A stretch of 64,000 bases of DNA from Alphaproteobacteria bacterium SO-S41 (GCA_019670725.1 AP024629.1:1736001-1800000); one strand, 5' to 3'; positions 1-9,195 are shown, counted from the stretch's first letter. Numbers and translations are program-made. Notes: generated by a model not told the origin, from the letters alone.

Positions 1-78
1 AAGCGCGGGCAGTACCTGTCGGCGCTGCTCGATCCCGACTCGCCGGAGACGATCGAGATCGATTGGGAGAAGATCTGA
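1..78 (+). CDS. C-terminal end of an unidentified protein (partial)
   Basis: An open frame enters from the left edge and ends at TGA 76-78, giving 25 residues that finish in DPDSPETIEIDWEKI. The stretch is acidic and has normal codon use for this genome, so it is probably the true tail of an upstream gene. It converges on the TerC gene with only 4 bases between the stops. Too little is present to name a family. Confidence 0.55.
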   Translation, partial: KRGQYLSALLDPDSPETIEIDWEKI

Positions 79-82
79 GCCG

Positions 83-712
83 CTAAAGCGGCCAGTGGCC
101 GACCCAGCCGAAATCGTAGAGGCCTTCCCAGGTCATCTTGGCGGCGACATAGACGATGACGACAAGGCCGACCCAGGCGATCCAGCGATACTTGCTGAGC
201 AGGCGCGCGATCAGTGAGGCGGCGACCGCCATCAGGACGATCGAGACGATGAGGCCGAAGATCAGGACCCATTCGTGGCCGCCGGCGGCGCTGGCGACGG
301 CGAGCACGTTGTCGAGCGACATCGAGAGATCGGCGATGGCGATCTGAAGAATGGCGCGGCCGAGCCGGCGATTGCCGTCGCCCTTGGCGTTGTCCGCGGC
401 CTGTTCGTGCGCGAGTTCATGGGCGGGCTTCAGCAGGTCCTGCAGGAAGCGCCAGCAGACGAAGAAGAGGAGGAGGCCGCCCGCGAGGCGGACGCCCGGG
501 AATTCCAGCAGCTGGACCGTCGCGACCGCAAAGGCGATGCGCATGACGACCGCAACGCCGATGCCGAGGACGATGACCTTGCGCCGGATTTCCGGCGCGA
601 CGCTGGCGGCGGCGAGACCGACGACGATGGCGTTGTCCCCCGCCAGGACGAGATCGATGATCAGAACCTGCCAGAGGGCGTTCAGTTCAGAGGCGGAGAT
701 GAAGTCGAACAT
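83..712 (-). CDS. TerC/YjbE-family integral membrane protein
   Basis: A 209-residue, very hydrophobic inner-membrane protein of the TerC superfamily, which is linked to metal-ion export or homeostasis (manganese for several characterised members) and to tellurite resistance. Two characteristic acidic membrane motifs are visible: AGDNA at about residues 24-28 and DLSMSLDN at about 128-135, each in a predicted helix. The length fits the short YjbE-like subgroup rather than the longer Alx/TerC type. About six to seven helices are expected, with a charged cytoplasmic loop around residues 95-118. The gene stands alone; the substrate is inferred from the family only. Confidence 0.85.
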   Translation of the reverse strand: MFDFISASELNALWQVLIIDLVLAGDNAIVVGLAAASVAPEIRRKVIVLGIGVAVVMRIAFAVATVQLLEFPGVRLAGGLLLFFVCWRFLQDLLKPAHELAHEQAADNAKGDGNRRLGRAILQIAIADLSMSLDNVLAVASAAGGHEWVLIFGLIVSIVLMAVAASLIARLLSKYRWIAWVGLVVIVYVAAKMTWEGLYDFGWVGHWPL

Positions 713-804
713 GAGGTCCTGATAGCGGAAGATCGGCGGACGCCAAAGCGATGGATGATCCGCCGGGGCGGATTATGGCGCCAAGACAGGGGAGGCGAGG
801 AGCG

Positions 805-1344
805 TTAGGGCGCGAATCGCGTGAGGGCGCCGGAGGCGCGGCGGGTGAGGACACCGTCGAGCACGCGGGTATAGCTGAGGCCGAGGCTCTCGCCTTCGAG
901 GGTGCGGCGCCAGGTCTGGAGCTGGGCCTGGCCCTCTTCGAGGCGAGCAAAGCCGGTGACAATGAGGGTCTCCTCGTCGAGGCGGGCATACCAGAGCGGC
1001 TGGCCCTTGGCGGGGTCGCCGCCCTCGGCGTGCCAGCGATTCGCGGCCTCGTCCTTCACGAAGACGACCTGGGTGTCCGCGACCTTTTCGGTCGGGTCCT
1101 CGGGATCGCCGGTTTCGCGCTTGGCGGTCGACCATTCCAGGGTGAAGCCGCCCTTGTCGTCGGGCGTCAGCGTGACGCCCGAATCACGGACGGAGGTGGG
1201 GAAATCGGTCGGTCCAAGGGTCTCGACTGTGACCTTGCCGACCCACTGGCCGGCGAAGTCGCCGATTCCCGCGGCCTCGGCTGCGGCGCTGCCCACGATG
1301 AACCCGACAGCCACGGCCAGGTGTTGCAGAAAGCGGACGGTCAT
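805..1344 (-). CDS. Secreted beta-rich hypothetical protein
   Basis: The open frame extends up to 1407, but the ATG at 1344 is preferred because it starts a clean signal peptide (MTVRFLQ followed by a hydrophobic run and an AEA cleavage site near residue 23). The mature part is about 155 residues, rich in alternating hydrophobic and polar residues, with GQWVGKVTVE near its start, which resembles small lipocalin-like or calycin-like barrels. I do not recognise a named family. It is divergent from petA, with about 230 bases between the starts. A periplasmic location is inferred from the signal peptide. Confidence 0.65.
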   Translation of the reverse strand: MTVRFLQHLAVAVGFIVGSAAAEAAGIGDFAGQWVGKVTVETLGPTDFPTSVRDSGVTLTPDDKGGFTLEWSTAKRETGDPEDPTEKVADTQVVFVKDEAANRWHAEGGDPAKGQPLWYARLDEETLIVTGFARLEEGQAQLQTWRRTLEGESLGLSYTRVLDGVLTRRASGALTRFAP

Positions 1345-1576
1345 GGCGATTTCCCTTGAACGGCGCGGCAAGCGCCAGCGTGCCCGGGGAACTCGACATA
1401 ACGTCACTGCCGCGTCAACCGCGCGATAAGCGGCGGCTTGCGGGGCGCGGCGGGCTTGCGCTACGGAAACCCGGGGGCTGCGAAAGCGCCGGGGGACCTC
1501 AAGATTTCAGTCGAAATCCCTGTGGCCGCGATGTATGCCCCTGCCGGGGCCATGGAATTATTAGGGGTTCGTTCCC

Positions 1577-2098
1577 GTGTCAGCACCATCGCACGACGAA
1601 GCATCGCGCCGTGATTTTCTTTATGTGTTTTCGGCCGCTGCGGCGGGCGTCGGCGTTGCCGTGACCGCTTGGCCGTTCATCGACCAGATGAACCCGAGCG
1701 CCGCGACGCAGGCGCTGTCCACGACCGAGGTCGACCTGACGCCGATTACGCCCGGCCAGCAGATCACCGTCATGTGGCAGGGCAAGCCCACCTGGGTTCG
1801 CCGCCGCACGCCGGAAGAGGTCGCCCAGATCCGGGCCATTCCCAATTCGGAGCTGAAGGACCCCCAGCCCGACCAGGAGCGCGTCCAGAAGGCCGAGTGG
1901 CTGGTCGTCATCGGCATCTGCACGCATCTGGGCTGCATTCCCAACCGCGACAATTCGGGCGAGCAGGGCGGTTATCTCTGCGCCTGCCACGGCTCGGTCT
2001 ATGACGGGTCGGGGCGCATCATGCGCGGGCCGGCGCCGCTCAATCTGGCCGTGCCGCCCTACGCGTTTCTTTCCGACACGCTCGTCCGCATCGGCTAA
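1577..2098 (+). CDS. petA: Ubiquinol-cytochrome c reductase Rieske iron-sulfur subunit
   Basis: The 173-residue Rieske subunit of the cytochrome bc1 complex, which moves an electron from ubiquinol at the Qo site to cytochrome c1. It starts at GTG with a Tat-type signal/anchor (RRDFL at residues 11-15, then a hydrophobic helix to about 35). The cluster motifs are CTHLGC (115-120) and CACHGS (135-140). By family rules Cys115, His117, Cys135 and His138 hold the 2Fe-2S cluster, and Cys120 and Cys137 form the disulfide. It is the first gene of petABC, 15 bases before petB. Confidence 0.97.
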   Translation: MSAPSHDEASRRDFLYVFSAAAAGVGVAVTAWPFIDQMNPSAATQALSTTEVDLTPITPGQQITVMWQGKPTWVRRRTPEEVAQIRAIPNSELKDPQPDQERVQKAEWLVVIGICTHLGCIPNRDNSGEQGGYLCACHGSVYDGSGRIMRGPAPLNLAVPPYAFLSDTLVRIG

Positions 2099-2113
2099 GC
2101 GAAAGTCCTGCAC

Positions 2114-3460
2114 ATGGCCTCCGGTCCTTCCACCTACACGCCGTCCAACGGTCTCATGCGCTGGCTTGATGCGCGGCTGCCGATCGTCCGCTTTGCGAAC
2201 GACAATCTGCTGACGTTTCCGACGCCGAAGAACCTAAACTACAGCTACACGTTCGGCGCGATCCTGCTGTACTGCCTGGTCATCCAGATCGTGACCGGCA
2301 TCGTGCTGGCGATGCACTTCGTGCCGAACGCGGCGCTGGCGTTCAACAGCGTCGAATACATCATGCGCGACGTGAATTACGGCTGGCTGCTGCGCTACAT
2401 CCACATGAACGGCGCGTCGTTCTTCTTCATCGCCGTCTATGTCCACATCCTGCGCGGTCTCTATTACGGCAGTTACAAGGATCCGCGCGAAGTGCTGTGG
2501 ATCCTCGGCGTCATCATCTTCCTGCTGATGATGGCGACGGGCTTCCTCGGCTACACACTGCCCTGGTCGCAGATGTCGCTGTGGGGCGCCAACGTCATCA
2601 CCAACCTGCTGGGCGCGCTGCTGGGCACCGACTTCACGCAGTGGCTGTGGGGCGGCTTCTCGGTCGACAACCCGACGCTGCAGCGCTTCTTCTCGCTGCA
2701 CTACCTGCTGCCCTTCGTAATCCTGGGCGTTTCGGTTCTGCATATCTGGGCGCTGCATCACGTCGGCAACTCGAACCCGACGGGCATCGACCCCAAGGGT
2801 CCGCAGGATACTGTGCCGCTGATGCCCTATTACACGGCGAAGTATTTCTTCGTGATCACGGTCTTCACGATCTTCTTCGCCTTCGTGGTGTTCTACGCGC
2901 CGAACCTGTTCGGCCATGTCGACCATTATGTCGAAGGCAACCCGCTGAAGACGCCCGCGCATATCGCGCCCGAATGGTATCTCGGCGCCTTCTACGCGAT
3001 GCTGCGCGCGATGGACTTCAACTTCCTGTTCATCGACTCCAAGCTGCTGGGCGTGCTGACCATGCTGGGCGCGATCGGCATTCTGTTCATCGTGCCGTGG
3101 CTCGACACCTCGAAGGTGCGGTCGGCGAACTACCGCCCGGTCTACTGGTGGTGTTTCTGGATCTTCGTCGCGGACTACGCGATGCTGAGCTGGGCCGGGT
3201 TGCAGCCCGCGGGCGTCATCCTGCTGCAGACGGGCGTCGGCGCCGACGGCGCGCCGACCGGGTTCTCGATCACCCACCTGTCGCAGATCGGCACCGCCTA
3301 CTACTTCGCGTTCTTCATCATCATCATGCCGCTGCTCGGTCTGTTCGAGACGCCCCGCGCTTTGCCCGAAAGCATTGCGCAGGCGGTGCTCGGCAAGAAG
3401 CGCGGCGGCGGGGCTGCGGCGCCCGCGGGTGCGGCTGCCGCACCCGAGAGCCGCGTGTAA
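2114..3460 (+). CDS. petB: Cytochrome b subunit of the bc1 complex
   Basis: A 448-residue, eight-helix membrane protein that binds the two b hemes and forms the Qo and Qi quinone sites. The heme-ligand helices are visible: one carries [11 protein letters not shown] and VHILRG, the other SLHYLLPF and [10 protein letters not shown]. The Qo-site PEWY motif is present. The Ala/Gly-rich C-terminal tail, about 25 residues from [11 protein letters not shown] onward, is an unstructured extension seen in some alphaproteobacteria. It is translated between petA and petC with short spacers, as expected for a stoichiometric complex. Confidence 0.98.
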   Translation: MASGPSTYTPSNGLMRWLDARLPIVRFANDNLLTFPTPKNLNYSYTFGAILLYCLVIQIVTGIVLAMHFVPNAALAFNSVEYIMRDVNYGWLLRYIHMNGASFFFIAVYVHILRGLYYGSYKDPREVLWILGVIIFLLMMATGFLGYTLPWSQMSLWGANVITNLLGALLGTDFTQWLWGGFSVDNPTLQRFFSLHYLLPFVILGVSVLHIWALHHVGNSNPTGIDPKGPQDTVPLMPYYTAKYFFVITVFTIFFAFVVFYAPNLFGHVDHYVEGNPLKTPAHIAPEWYLGAFYAMLRAMDFNFLFIDSKLLGVLTMLGAIGILFIVPWLDTSKVRSANYRPVYWWCFWIFVADYAMLSWAGLQPAGVILLQTGVGADGAPTGFSITHLSQIGTAYYFAFFIIIMPLLGLFETPRALPESIAQAVLGKKRGGGAAAPAGAAAAPESRV

Positions 3461-3475
3461 GGGGCGGTGACATCC

Positions 3476-4261
3476 ATGCGCAAGATCATCATCGCCGCCG
3501 CACTGACGCTTGGGACGGTCCTGCCCTTCGGCGCCGCCCAGGCCTCCACGGCCGGCGCCGAGCCGCCGCATGTCGATTTCAGCTTTGACGGGCTGTTCGG
3601 CACGTTCGACCGCAACCAGCTGAAGCGCGGCTTCCAGGTCTACAAGGAAGTCTGCTCGTCCTGTCACAGCCTGAAGCTGCTGGCCTATCGCAACCTCAAG
3701 GATCCCGGCGGGCCGGAATTCACCGAGGACGAGGCCAAGGCGCTGGCCGCCGAGGCGCAGATCCCGACGCTGGACGATGCCGGCGAGCCGACGACCCGCA
3801 AGGGGACGCTGGCGGACCATTTCGCCTATCAGACGACGCCGCAGGAACATGCGACGTTGAAGGGCGCGTATGGCTCGATCCCGCCGGACCTCTCGCTGAT
3901 GGCCAAGGGCCGCGAGCATGGGCCGGTCTACATCCACGCGTTGATCTCGGTCGGCTACGAGCACGAAGCGCCCGAGGGCGTGACGATCCCGGCCGGCGGC
4001 AACTACAACTCGATCTTCCCCGGCGGCGTCATCGCAATGCCGAAGCCGCTGTCGGACGGCCAAGTCGCCTATGCGGAGAAGGAAATCCCGCAGACGGTCG
4101 ATCAGTATGCCAAGGACGTCTCGGCCTTCCTGATGTGGGTGGCGGAGCCGAAGCTGGAAGCGCGCCACCGGCTCGGCTTCGGCGTCATCCTGTTCCTCGG
4201 CATCATGGGCGTGCTGTTCTTCCTGTCCTATCGCCGGGTGTGGCGGAACGTCGATCACTGA
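3476..4261 (+). CDS. petC: Cytochrome c1 of the bc1 complex
   Basis: Membrane-anchored c-type cytochrome that takes electrons from the Rieske protein and passes them to soluble cytochrome c. I chose ATG 3476, which follows a GGGGCGG stretch at good spacing and opens a signal peptide (MRKIIIAAAL, cleaved after AQA); GTG 3467 in the same frame is the alternative and adds three residues. The heme-attachment site is CSSCH, about residues 60-64. The axial methionine is probably in GGVIAMPKPLSDG. A C-terminal helix (ILFLGIMGVLFFLSY) anchors the protein. It is the last petABC gene, with a terminator 25 bases downstream. Confidence 0.97.
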   Translation: MRKIIIAAALTLGTVLPFGAAQASTAGAEPPHVDFSFDGLFGTFDRNQLKRGFQVYKEVCSSCHSLKLLAYRNLKDPGGPEFTEDEAKALAAEAQIPTLDDAGEPTTRKGTLADHFAYQTTPQEHATLKGAYGSIPPDLSLMAKGREHGPVYIHALISVGYEHEAPEGVTIPAGGNYNSIFPGGVIAMPKPLSDGQVAYAEKEIPQTVDQYAKDVSAFLMWVAEPKLEARHRLGFGVILFLGIMGVLFFLSYRRVWRNVDH

Positions 4262-4285
4262 ACCGATCGCGGTTGAGATTGTTTC

Positions 4286-4319
4286 ATTGGCCGCCCCTTC
4301 GTGGGCGGCCAATTTCTTT
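4286..4319 (+). terminator. Rho-independent terminator of petABC
   Basis: ATTGGCCGCCC (4286-4296) pairs perfectly with GGGCGGCCAAT (4303-4313) around a six-base CTTCGT loop, followed by TTCTTT. It lies 25 bases after the petC stop and before the TPR gene, so it should close the bc1 operon. Confidence 0.85.
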
Positions 4320-4349
4320 GCGGGCCGATAGACGGCGGACGGACGGATC

Positions 4350-4847
4350 ATGGACTGGGAAGAGCGACTGGCGGCGCATTGGACGTCGCTCGACAGTTTG
4401 AGCGCCGAGGTCTTCCTGGAAGGCATCGAGCAGCTCGCGGCCGAACTGCCCAGCCCGAATGCGATCGCGATGTTCGAGCGGGCGGCGGCGCTGGATTCCA
4501 CCGGCCATTCCGATCTCGCGGTGCCGCGCTATCGCAAGGCGCTGGAGCTGGGCCTCACCGGCGAGCGGCGGCGGCGGGCGGTGATCCAGCTCGCGAGCTC
4601 GCTGCGCAATGTCGGCGGCGTGGCGGAGAGCGTCGAGCTGTTGCGCGCGGAGCAGGCGGAGCCGTCGGACGAGCTCGACGAGGCGGTGGCGGCGGTGCTG
4701 GCGCTGTCGCTGACGACGTTGGGGCGCGAGCGCGAAGCGGTGGCCGTCGCCGTCATGGCGCTGACCAAGCACATGCCGCGATATAAACGTTCGATGACAA
4801 ACTACGCGGCCGAATTGTTGGCCGGCGATGACGAGGAAGAAGGCTGA
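4350..4847 (+). CDS. Small tetratricopeptide-repeat protein
   Basis: A 165-residue, all-helical soluble protein. The middle looks like TPR units: AAALDSTGHSDLAVPRYRKALELG at about 49-72 has the small-residue and aromatic pattern of a TPR hairpin, and RRAVIQLASSLRNVGG begins the next. It has no signal peptide, so it is probably a cytoplasmic scaffold or interaction protein, with no catalytic residues seen. It follows the petABC terminator, so it has its own promoter. The C-terminus ends in an acidic DDEEEG tail. Confidence 0.8.
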   Translation: MDWEERLAAHWTSLDSLSAEVFLEGIEQLAAELPSPNAIAMFERAAALDSTGHSDLAVPRYRKALELGLTGERRRRAVIQLASSLRNVGGVAESVELLRAEQAEPSDELDEAVAAVLALSLTTLGREREAVAVAVMALTKHMPRYKRSMTNYAAELLAGDDEEEG

Positions 4848-4918
4848 GCCCTTTTTCTTGCGCGGAGGTCCTCGCGTGATAAAACCCGCACCTTCCTTGA
4901 AATTGGTGGGTTAGAGCG

Positions 4919-5794
4919 ATGGCGCAGACAGTTCTCGGCATCATCGGCGGCAGCGGGCTGTACCAGATCGACGGCCTGGAGAACCCGCAATGGAAGCGGG
5001 TGGAGAGCCCGTGGGGCGAGCCGTCGGACGAGATCCTGTTCGGGACGCTGGGCGGCGTCGAGATGCGCTTCCTGCCGCGTCACGGGCGCGGGCACGTGCA
5101 GTCGCCGACCTCGATCAATTATCGCGCCAATGTGGACGCGATGAAGCGGGCGGGCGTCACCGACCTCATCTCGATTTCGGCCTGCGGTTCGTTCAAGCAG
5201 GAATTGCCGCCGGGCTCGTTCGTGGTGGTGGACCAGTTCATCGACCGCACGTTCGCGCGCGAGAAGTCGTTCTTCGGGCCGGGGTTCGTGGCGCATGTCA
5301 GCCTGGCGCACCCGACCTGCAAGCAGCTGGATGCGGCGCTGTTCGAGGCGGCGAAGGAAGCCGGCGTCGAGGTGACGAAGGGCGGCACGTATCTGGCGAT
5401 GGAAGGCCCGCAGTTTTCGACGCAGGCCGAATCGCTGCTCTACAAATCCTGGGGCTGTTCGGTGATCGGCATGACCGGCATGCCTGAAGCCAAGCTCGCG
5501 CGCGAGGCGGAGCTGCCCTATGCGCTGGTCGCGATGGTGACGGACTATGATTGCTGGCATCCCGACCACGATCACGTGACGGTCGACCAGGTCGTGAAGA
5601 TCCTGGGTCAGAACGCCGACAATGCGCGGACGCTGGTCAAGCTGGTCGCGCCGAAGTTGGGGCCGGTGCGGATGCCGTCGCCCAGCGGCATCGAGACGAC
5701 GCTCGACACCGCCTTCATCACCGCGCCCGAGAAGCGCGATCCCGCATTGTTTGCGAAACTCGATGCGGTCGCCGGCCGCGTGCTGAAAGGCTGA
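4919..5794 (+). CDS. mtnP: S-methyl-5'-thioadenosine phosphorylase
   Basis: Cleaves methylthioadenosine with phosphate to adenine and 5-methylthioribose-1-phosphate, the first step of methionine salvage. The 291-residue length is usual. Visible family features are the N-terminal GIIGGSGLY phosphate-binding loop, the purine-site block [12 protein letters not shown] and the [19 protein letters not shown] block. It heads the group mtnP-apt-mtnA: apt reuses the adenine product and mtnA the sugar phosphate, so the three genes handle both halves of the same substrate. The apt start lies 4 bases after its stop, which implies cotranscription. Confidence 0.95.
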   Translation: MAQTVLGIIGGSGLYQIDGLENPQWKRVESPWGEPSDEILFGTLGGVEMRFLPRHGRGHVQSPTSINYRANVDAMKRAGVTDLISISACGSFKQELPPGSFVVVDQFIDRTFAREKSFFGPGFVAHVSLAHPTCKQLDAALFEAAKEAGVEVTKGGTYLAMEGPQFSTQAESLLYKSWGCSVIGMTGMPEAKLAREAELPYALVAMVTDYDCWHPDHDHVTVDQVVKILGQNADNARTLVKLVAPKLGPVRMPSPSGIETTLDTAFITAPEKRDPALFAKLDAVAGRVLKG

Positions 5795-5798
5795 TTTG

Positions 5799-6335
5799 AT
5801 GTCGAAGTTCGACCTGCGCGACGCGATCCGCACCATTCCGGACTATCCCAAGCCCGGCATCATGTTCCGCGACGTGACGACGCTGATGGGCGACGCGCGC
5901 GCGCTGCGCACGACGATCGACCGGATGGTGCAGCCCTTCGCGGGCGTGCGCATCGACAAGGTCGCGGGCATCGAGGCGCGCGGTTTCATCATCGGCGGAG
6001 CGATCGCGCATCAGCTGTCGATCGGCTTCATCCCGATCCGCAAGAAGGGCAAGTTGCCCTACAAGACGATCCAGCAGTCCTATGACCTGGAATACGGGCA
6101 GGATGTCGTTGAGATCCACGAGGACGCCGTGAAGCCGGGCGAGAACGTGCTGATCGTCGATGACCTGATCGCGACGGGCGGCACCTGCGAGGCGGGGATC
6201 AAGCTGATCGAGCGGGCCGGCGGCAAGGTGATCGGCTGCAGCTTCATCGTCGACCTGCCGGAACTGGGTGGGCGCAAGCGGATTGAAGCGATGGGCCAGA
6301 CGGTGCTGACGCTGGTCGATTTCGAAGGGCACTGA
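5799..6335 (+). CDS. apt: Adenine phosphoribosyltransferase
   Basis: Makes AMP from adenine and PRPP. At 178 residues it is a standard type I phosphoribosyltransferase with the PRPP-binding signature [13 protein letters not shown] at about 116-128. I take ATG 5799 rather than the in-frame TTG 5796, because AAAGG at 5786-5790 gives good spacing and the family starts with a short polar N-terminus. Placement immediately after mtnP suggests that it salvages the adenine released there. PRPP is supplied by prs, also in this window. Confidence 0.95.
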   Translation: MSKFDLRDAIRTIPDYPKPGIMFRDVTTLMGDARALRTTIDRMVQPFAGVRIDKVAGIEARGFIIGGAIAHQLSIGFIPIRKKGKLPYKTIQQSYDLEYGQDVVEIHEDAVKPGENVLIVDDLIATGGTCEAGIKLIERAGGKVIGCSFIVDLPELGGRKRIEAMGQTVLTLVDFEGH

Positions 6336-6344
6336 AGGTTTCGC

Positions 6345-6409
6345 GCCCCCCTCTGCCGCCCTTGGAAAAGCCAAGGGCGGCTGTCTCCCCCGCAAGCGGG
6401 CGGGAGCAA
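6345..6409. repeat. Structured dispersed repeat, family A copy 1
   Basis: The unit has a conserved left edge, GCCCCCCTCTGCC, and a right part containing GGCTGTCTCCCCC then GCGGGAGCAA. Between them is a perfect 11-bp hairpin (6355-6365 with 6371-6381, loop AAAAG); a second hairpin forms from CTCCCCC and GGGCGGGAG. A second copy at 51670-51741 keeps both edges and the pairing but has a different stem sequence. It fills most of the apt-mtnA gap. Confidence 0.75.
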
Positions 6410-6428
6410 CGAAGCGGAGCACTACAAG

Positions 6429-7529
6429 ATGAAAATCAACGGCGTTCCCTATCGCACGATCTGGCTGAACGATGACGGGTGGTCGATCACGGTGATCGAC
6501 CAGACGAAGCTGCCGCATCGCTTCGAGACCAAGGAACTGAAATCGGCGGAAGACTGCGCCGAGGCGATCCGCACCATGACGGTGCGCGGGGCGCCGTTGA
6601 TCGGGGCGACGGCTGCCTATGGCTTCGCCATGGCGCTGCGCGACGATGCTTCGGACGAGGCGCTGGAAGCGGCCTGCAAGATGCTGGGCGAGACGCGGCC
6701 GACTGCGATCAATTTGCGCTGGGCGCTGAACGAGATGGCCTCGGCGGTGCGCAACCGGCCGCGCGAGGAGCGGGTCGCGGCCGCTTATAAGCGCGCGGCC
6801 GTGCTGTGCGACGAGGATGTCGAGACCTGCCGCCGGATCGGCGAGAACGGGCTGAAGCTGATCGAGCAGGCGGCGGCGACCAAGGAGAAGGGCGAGACGG
6901 TCAATATTCTCACCCACTGCAATGCAGGCTGGATCGCCTGCGTCGATTGGGGCACCGCGCTGGCGCCGATCTACATGGCGCATGACAAGGGCATTCCGGT
7001 TCATGTCTGGGTGGATGAGACCCGGCCGCGCAACCAGGGCGCCTCGCTGACGGCGTTCGAGCTGGGCGCGCATGGCGTGCCGCACACGATCATCGCCGAC
7101 AATGCGGGCGGGCATCTGATGCAGGCGGGCGAGGTGGACCTCTGCATCGTCGGCACCGACCGCGTGACCGCGAACGGCGATGTCGCGAACAAGATCGGCA
7201 CGTACCTCAAGGCGCTGGCCGCGAAGGATAACGGCGTGCCGTTCCATGTCGCGCTGCCCTATTCGACCATCGACTGGACGATGAAGAAGGGCGTCGGGAT
7301 GATCCCGATCGAGGAGCGTTCGCCGGACGAGCTGCTGAAAATGACCGGCCGCCTGCCGGACGGGTCGCTCGCGACGGTGGAGATCGCGGCGCCGGGTTCG
7401 CCCGCGGCCAATCCGGGCTTCGACGTGACGCCGGCGCGGCTGGTGTCAGGCTTCATCACCGAGCGCGGCCTGTGCCACGCGAGCGAAGCCGGGCTGCTGA
7501 CGCTCTATCCAGAGCACAAGCCGAAATAG
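6429..7529 (+). CDS. mtnA: S-methyl-5-thioribose-1-phosphate isomerase
   Basis: Isomerises 5-methylthioribose-1-phosphate to the ribulose form in methionine salvage. The 366 residues show the eIF2B-like/MtnA signatures TVRGAPLIGATAAYG (about 50-64), the catalytic-cysteine region HCNAGW (about 162-167) and GTDRVTANGDVANKIGTY carrying the catalytic aspartate. It lies downstream of mtnP and apt on the same strand, separated from apt by a repeat that could uncouple their expression. The later pathway genes (mtnB to mtnD) are not in the window. It converges on a dienelactone hydrolase gene with one base between the stops. Confidence 0.95.
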   Translation: MKINGVPYRTIWLNDDGWSITVIDQTKLPHRFETKELKSAEDCAEAIRTMTVRGAPLIGATAAYGFAMALRDDASDEALEAACKMLGETRPTAINLRWALNEMASAVRNRPREERVAAAYKRAAVLCDEDVETCRRIGENGLKLIEQAAATKEKGETVNILTHCNAGWIACVDWGTALAPIYMAHDKGIPVHVWVDETRPRNQGASLTAFELGAHGVPHTIIADNAGGHLMQAGEVDLCIVGTDRVTANGDVANKIGTYLKALAAKDNGVPFHVALPYSTIDWTMKKGVGMIPIEERSPDELLKMTGRLPDGSLATVEIAAPGSPAANPGFDVTPARLVSGFITERGLCHASEAGLLTLYPEHKPK

Positions 7530-7530
7530 C

Positions 7531-8259
7531 TCAGTCGGCGCCGCCGACAGGGTTGCCGTATTCGTCGCGCTTGGGCGCGGGCGTCAGGCGGCTGGTGGCG
7601 AAGAGATCCAGCGTACGCTGACGCGCAATGGCGGCGCTTTCCGCGCTGTAATCGGTGCGGCGGTCGGAGTTGAAGCCGTGGCCGGCGTCGTAGCGGAAGA
7701 CCAGCACTTCGGGATGGACGGCTTCGATCTTGTCGACCCATTCAAGCGGGATCGAGGCGTCGGTCTTGCCGAAATGGAGGATGGTCGGACAGCGCGGCTG
7801 TTCGTCGATGTGGTCGATGATCGCGCGGCCGTAATAGCCGGAGGCGGCCGCGATATACTTGCAGCGGCAGGCCGCGACCCAGGCGACGCTGCCACCGTAG
7901 CAATAGCCGGTGATGTAGACGGGCTCTTTCTCGGCGTGATCGCGGAACCAGTCGACGACGCTCTGCACGTCGCCGATGGAATCGGCCATGTCGTGGCCGT
8001 CGCGCAGCTTCATCGCCTGGGCGATGCCTTCGGGCGTGTAGTCGGCTTCGAAACCGCGCTCCTGGCGGTCGTAGAGCGAGGGGGCGATGACCTCGTAGCC
8101 GTCAGCGGCATAGCCGTCGCAGAGTTCGCGGATGTGGTCGGTGACGCCGAAGATCTCCTGAACGAGGATAAGACCGCCGAGACGCTCGCCGTCCGGTTTC
8201 GCGTGGTAGGCGCGGAAGGCGAAGCCGTCCTTCTTTGACTTCAGGAGGATCATCGGCAT
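7531..8259 (-). CDS. Dienelactone hydrolase family protein (copy 1)
   Basis: A 242-residue alpha/beta hydrolase. The triad is recognisable: Cys in GYCYGGS, Asp in FGKTDASIP and His in DAGHGF, with the early Glu of VQEIFGV that modulates the nucleophile. The family hydrolyses dienelactones or other small cyclic esters; the true substrate here is unknown. It is the last gene of a four-gene minus-strand operon, following a MaoC gene by 4 bases. The C-terminus (PAPKRDEYGNPVGGAD) is longer than in copy 2. MPM at the start gives two possible ATG codons, 8259 and 8253. Confidence 0.85.
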   Translation of the reverse strand: MPMILLKSKKDGFAFRAYHAKPDGERLGGLILVQEIFGVTDHIRELCDGYAADGYEVIAPSLYDRQERGFEADYTPEGIAQAMKLRDGHDMADSIGDVQSVVDWFRDHAEKEPVYITGYCYGGSVAWVAACRCKYIAAASGYYGRAIIDHIDEQPRCPTILHFGKTDASIPLEWVDKIEAVHPEVLVFRYDAGHGFNSDRRTDYSAESAAIARQRTLDLFATSRLTPAPKRDEYGNPVGGAD

Positions 8260-8263
8260 GGCG

Positions 8264-8728
8264 CTATTCCTTGGGACGGCGGGGCCAGAAGCCCTGGCCG
8301 GTGAAGCTCATGACGGTCTCGCCATTGTCATCGACGGCGAGGTTCAGCGTGCGGATGAGGCCGATGTCCTGGCGTGATTTCAGCTCGATCTTCTCGTGCG
8401 TGGTGCTGTCGTAATGCAGCGTCATGCCGGGGCGGGTGGGTTTCAGCCAGCGGAGGTCGAGGAAGCCGGGCGAGACGCCGGCGCGCGGCTCGTCGGCATC
8501 GGCGTTGCGGCGCGCCTCGCTGCTCGCGATCATCAGCTTCATCCAGATGGCGCAGACATGCCAGCCGCTGGCGATGATGCCGCCATAGAACGACGCCTTG
8601 GCGGCCTCGCGATCGATATGGAAGGGCTGGGGATCGTAGGCGCGCGAGAATTCGATCATCTCGCCTTCGCGGAAGGTGTAGGCGCCCAGCTGCGTGGTGA
8701 CGCCGAGTTCGACATCTTCCCAATACAT
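8264..8728 (-). CDS. MaoC-like dehydratase, hot-dog fold (copy 1)
   Basis: A 154-residue single hot-dog-fold protein of the MaoC/enoyl-CoA hydratase type. It has the YDPQPFHIDREAAK block, in which the D-x-x-x-x-H pattern forms the hydratase active site, and a later GWHVCAIWMK helix. It starts at ATG 8728, overlapping the stop of the other MaoC gene (TGATG), so the two are translationally coupled. The two paralogues probably form a heterodimer or act in sequence on acyl-CoA or related thioester substrates. No acyl-CoA synthetase or dehydrogenase is nearby to fix the pathway. Confidence 0.85.
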   Translation of the reverse strand: MYWEDVELGVTTQLGAYTFREGEMIEFSRAYDPQPFHIDREAAKASFYGGIIASGWHVCAIWMKLMIASSEARRNADADEPRAGVSPGFLDLRWLKPTRPGMTLHYDSTTHEKIELKSRQDIGLIRTLNLAVDDNGETVMSFTGQGFWPRRPKE

Positions 8729-9195
8729 CAGGCTACCCCTCCAGCTTGAGGATGGCGCACGCCGTAGAGGCCGGTGGCGCGCATCAGGGCGACCTGTTCG
8801 CGCTGATTGAAGAGCGCCCAGACGATATCGACGATGCCCATGTCTGGTCTGGACTTCGACACGCGGGCGCCGACGACCTCGCCGCGCATCTTCAGCACGT
8901 CGCCGGGACGGACGGGTTTCATCCAGCGGACCTCTTCGATGCCCGGCGAGCCCATCGAGGCCGCGCGGCGGGCGAGGCCGTCAACCAGCATGCGCATCAT
9001 CATCGCGCAGGTGTGCCAGCCGCTGGCCGAGAGGCCGCCCAGGATGGATTCCTTGGCGGCTTCGTCGTCGAGGTGGTGCGGCTGTGGGTCGAACTCCTGC
9101 GCGAAGTCGATGATCTCCTCGCGCGTGACCCACTTGCCGCCGAATTCGATGATCTTCCCGACCGGGAGATCCTCGAAGTAGATGTCGATCGTCAC
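8728..9195 (-). CDS. MaoC-like dehydratase, hot-dog fold (copy 2)
   Basis: A 155-residue hot-dog protein with the hydratase block FDPQPHHLDDEAAKES and the helix SGWHTCAMMMR. It is clearly paralogous to the next gene. It begins with GTG 9195 inside a GTGA overlap with the stop of the dienelactone hydrolase upstream, so it is the second gene of the operon. Conserved EVRWMKPVRPGD matches the strand found in acyl-thioester hydratases of this class. Function is at family level only. Confidence 0.85.
   Translation of the reverse strand: MTIDIYFEDLPVGKIIEFGGKWVTREEIIDFAQEFDPQPHHLDDEAAKESILGGLSASGWHTCAMMMRMLVDGLARRAASMGSPGIEEVRWMKPVRPGDVLKMRGEVVGARVSKSRPDMGIVDIVWALFNQREQVALMRATGLYGVRHPQAGGVA

Noticed and set aside
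2234-4501. 755-residue minus-strand frame across petB and petC
   Set aside because: It is antisense to conserved petBC, is made mostly of Arg, Gln, Asp and His typical of GC-rich reverse frames, and shows no domain.
5718-7247. 509-residue minus-strand frame over apt and mtnA
   Set aside because: Antisense of two conserved genes with biased composition and no recognisable domain.
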